From Molanna angustata (taxonomy: Eukaryota; Arthropoda; Insecta; Trichoptera; Molannidae): a DNA stretch of 64,000 nucleotides. The notes under the pieces are model-generated. The model saw only the letters and a program-made list of their open reading frames with translations. It was not told the origin of the DNA and did no database searches. Shown piece after piece: positions 63,871 to 64,000 of this stretch (within the stretch, counting starts at the first letter, position 1; every line of letters begins with the position of its first letter). The position numbers and the translations under genes were made by a program. The stretch spans positions 9,941,062-10,005,061 of the forward strand of contig OY754972.1 in NCBI GenBank assembly GCA_963576475.1. The letters are read 5' to 3'.

Positions 63871-64000
63871 AACTGCCTAAAATGTCTATAATATCTACTT
63901 TTTTTTCTTTTTTTATGAAATAAATGTATTGTTTAACTCATAACCCACTCTAAAGAAGAAAAAATACGCAGCGAAATTATGTTGGTATGCGTGTGTATGT

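Noticed and set aside
1..64000. A novel multi-gene system or cluster
   Set aside because: No set of adjacent intact genes exists here. Nearly all coding traces are decayed transposable elements, so no new biochemical system can be claimed.

Overview
The window is nuclear DNA from an AT-rich, repeat-packed eukaryotic genome, almost certainly an insect. There is no operon structure, no ribosome-binding sites, and coding sequence is nearly absent. Instead there are tRNA-derived SINEs, insect-type non-LTR retrotransposon (LINE) tails, mariner-type transposons and many short inverted-repeat elements. TAGGTAGG/CCTACCTA words and (GAA)n-tailed LINE ends are common. I cannot assign an order or species from sequence alone.

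At least 15 LINE fragments are present, nearly all of them the decayed 3' ends of reverse-transcriptase ORFs. The best preserved is at 9931-11792 (reverse transcriptase with an intact FADD box, then one frameshift). RTE-like 3' ends with an IQQW-type C-terminus lie at 4670-5860, 24915-25100, 28425-28545, 56185-56385 and 61600-61800. DNA transposons include a mariner ORF (33640-34600) with two of three catalytic aspartates changed to tyrosine, a deletion derivative of a DD41D element with both ends present (24160-24719), a hAT-like element with an 8-bp target duplication and nested insertions (58071-59063), and a TTAA-flanked inverted-repeat element with a hairpin insertion (37195-38262).

Several short interspersed families recur on both strands. 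I call them A (tRNA-Thr-like SINE), B and C (other tRNA-like SINEs), D (shares a core with C), E (unclassified, about 560 bp), F (foldback with a CTCAATAGAGACGAAGTTGG end), K ((TGAA)n-tailed), G, H, I and J. Tandem arrays lie at 6246-6800 (35 bp, 70-bp dimers), 21130-21430, 31855-32755 and 45565-46095. The 31855-32755 array appears to have been amplified from the end of element E.

Host gene content is sparse. The best candidate is a first coding exon on the + strand at 49144-49479, ending in a GTAAGT donor, with a palindromic E2F-type site upstream at 48697-48708. A possible second exon is at 60278-60342, about 10.8 kb away. Two weaker candidates are a minus-strand terminal exon pair at 54526-54935 and a possible first exon under an X-box-like site at 28755-28930. 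No CRISPR array, prokaryotic system or gene cluster is present. What is unusual here is repeat biology: satellite birth from a transposon end, nested insertions whose order can be read, and long perfect palindromes.
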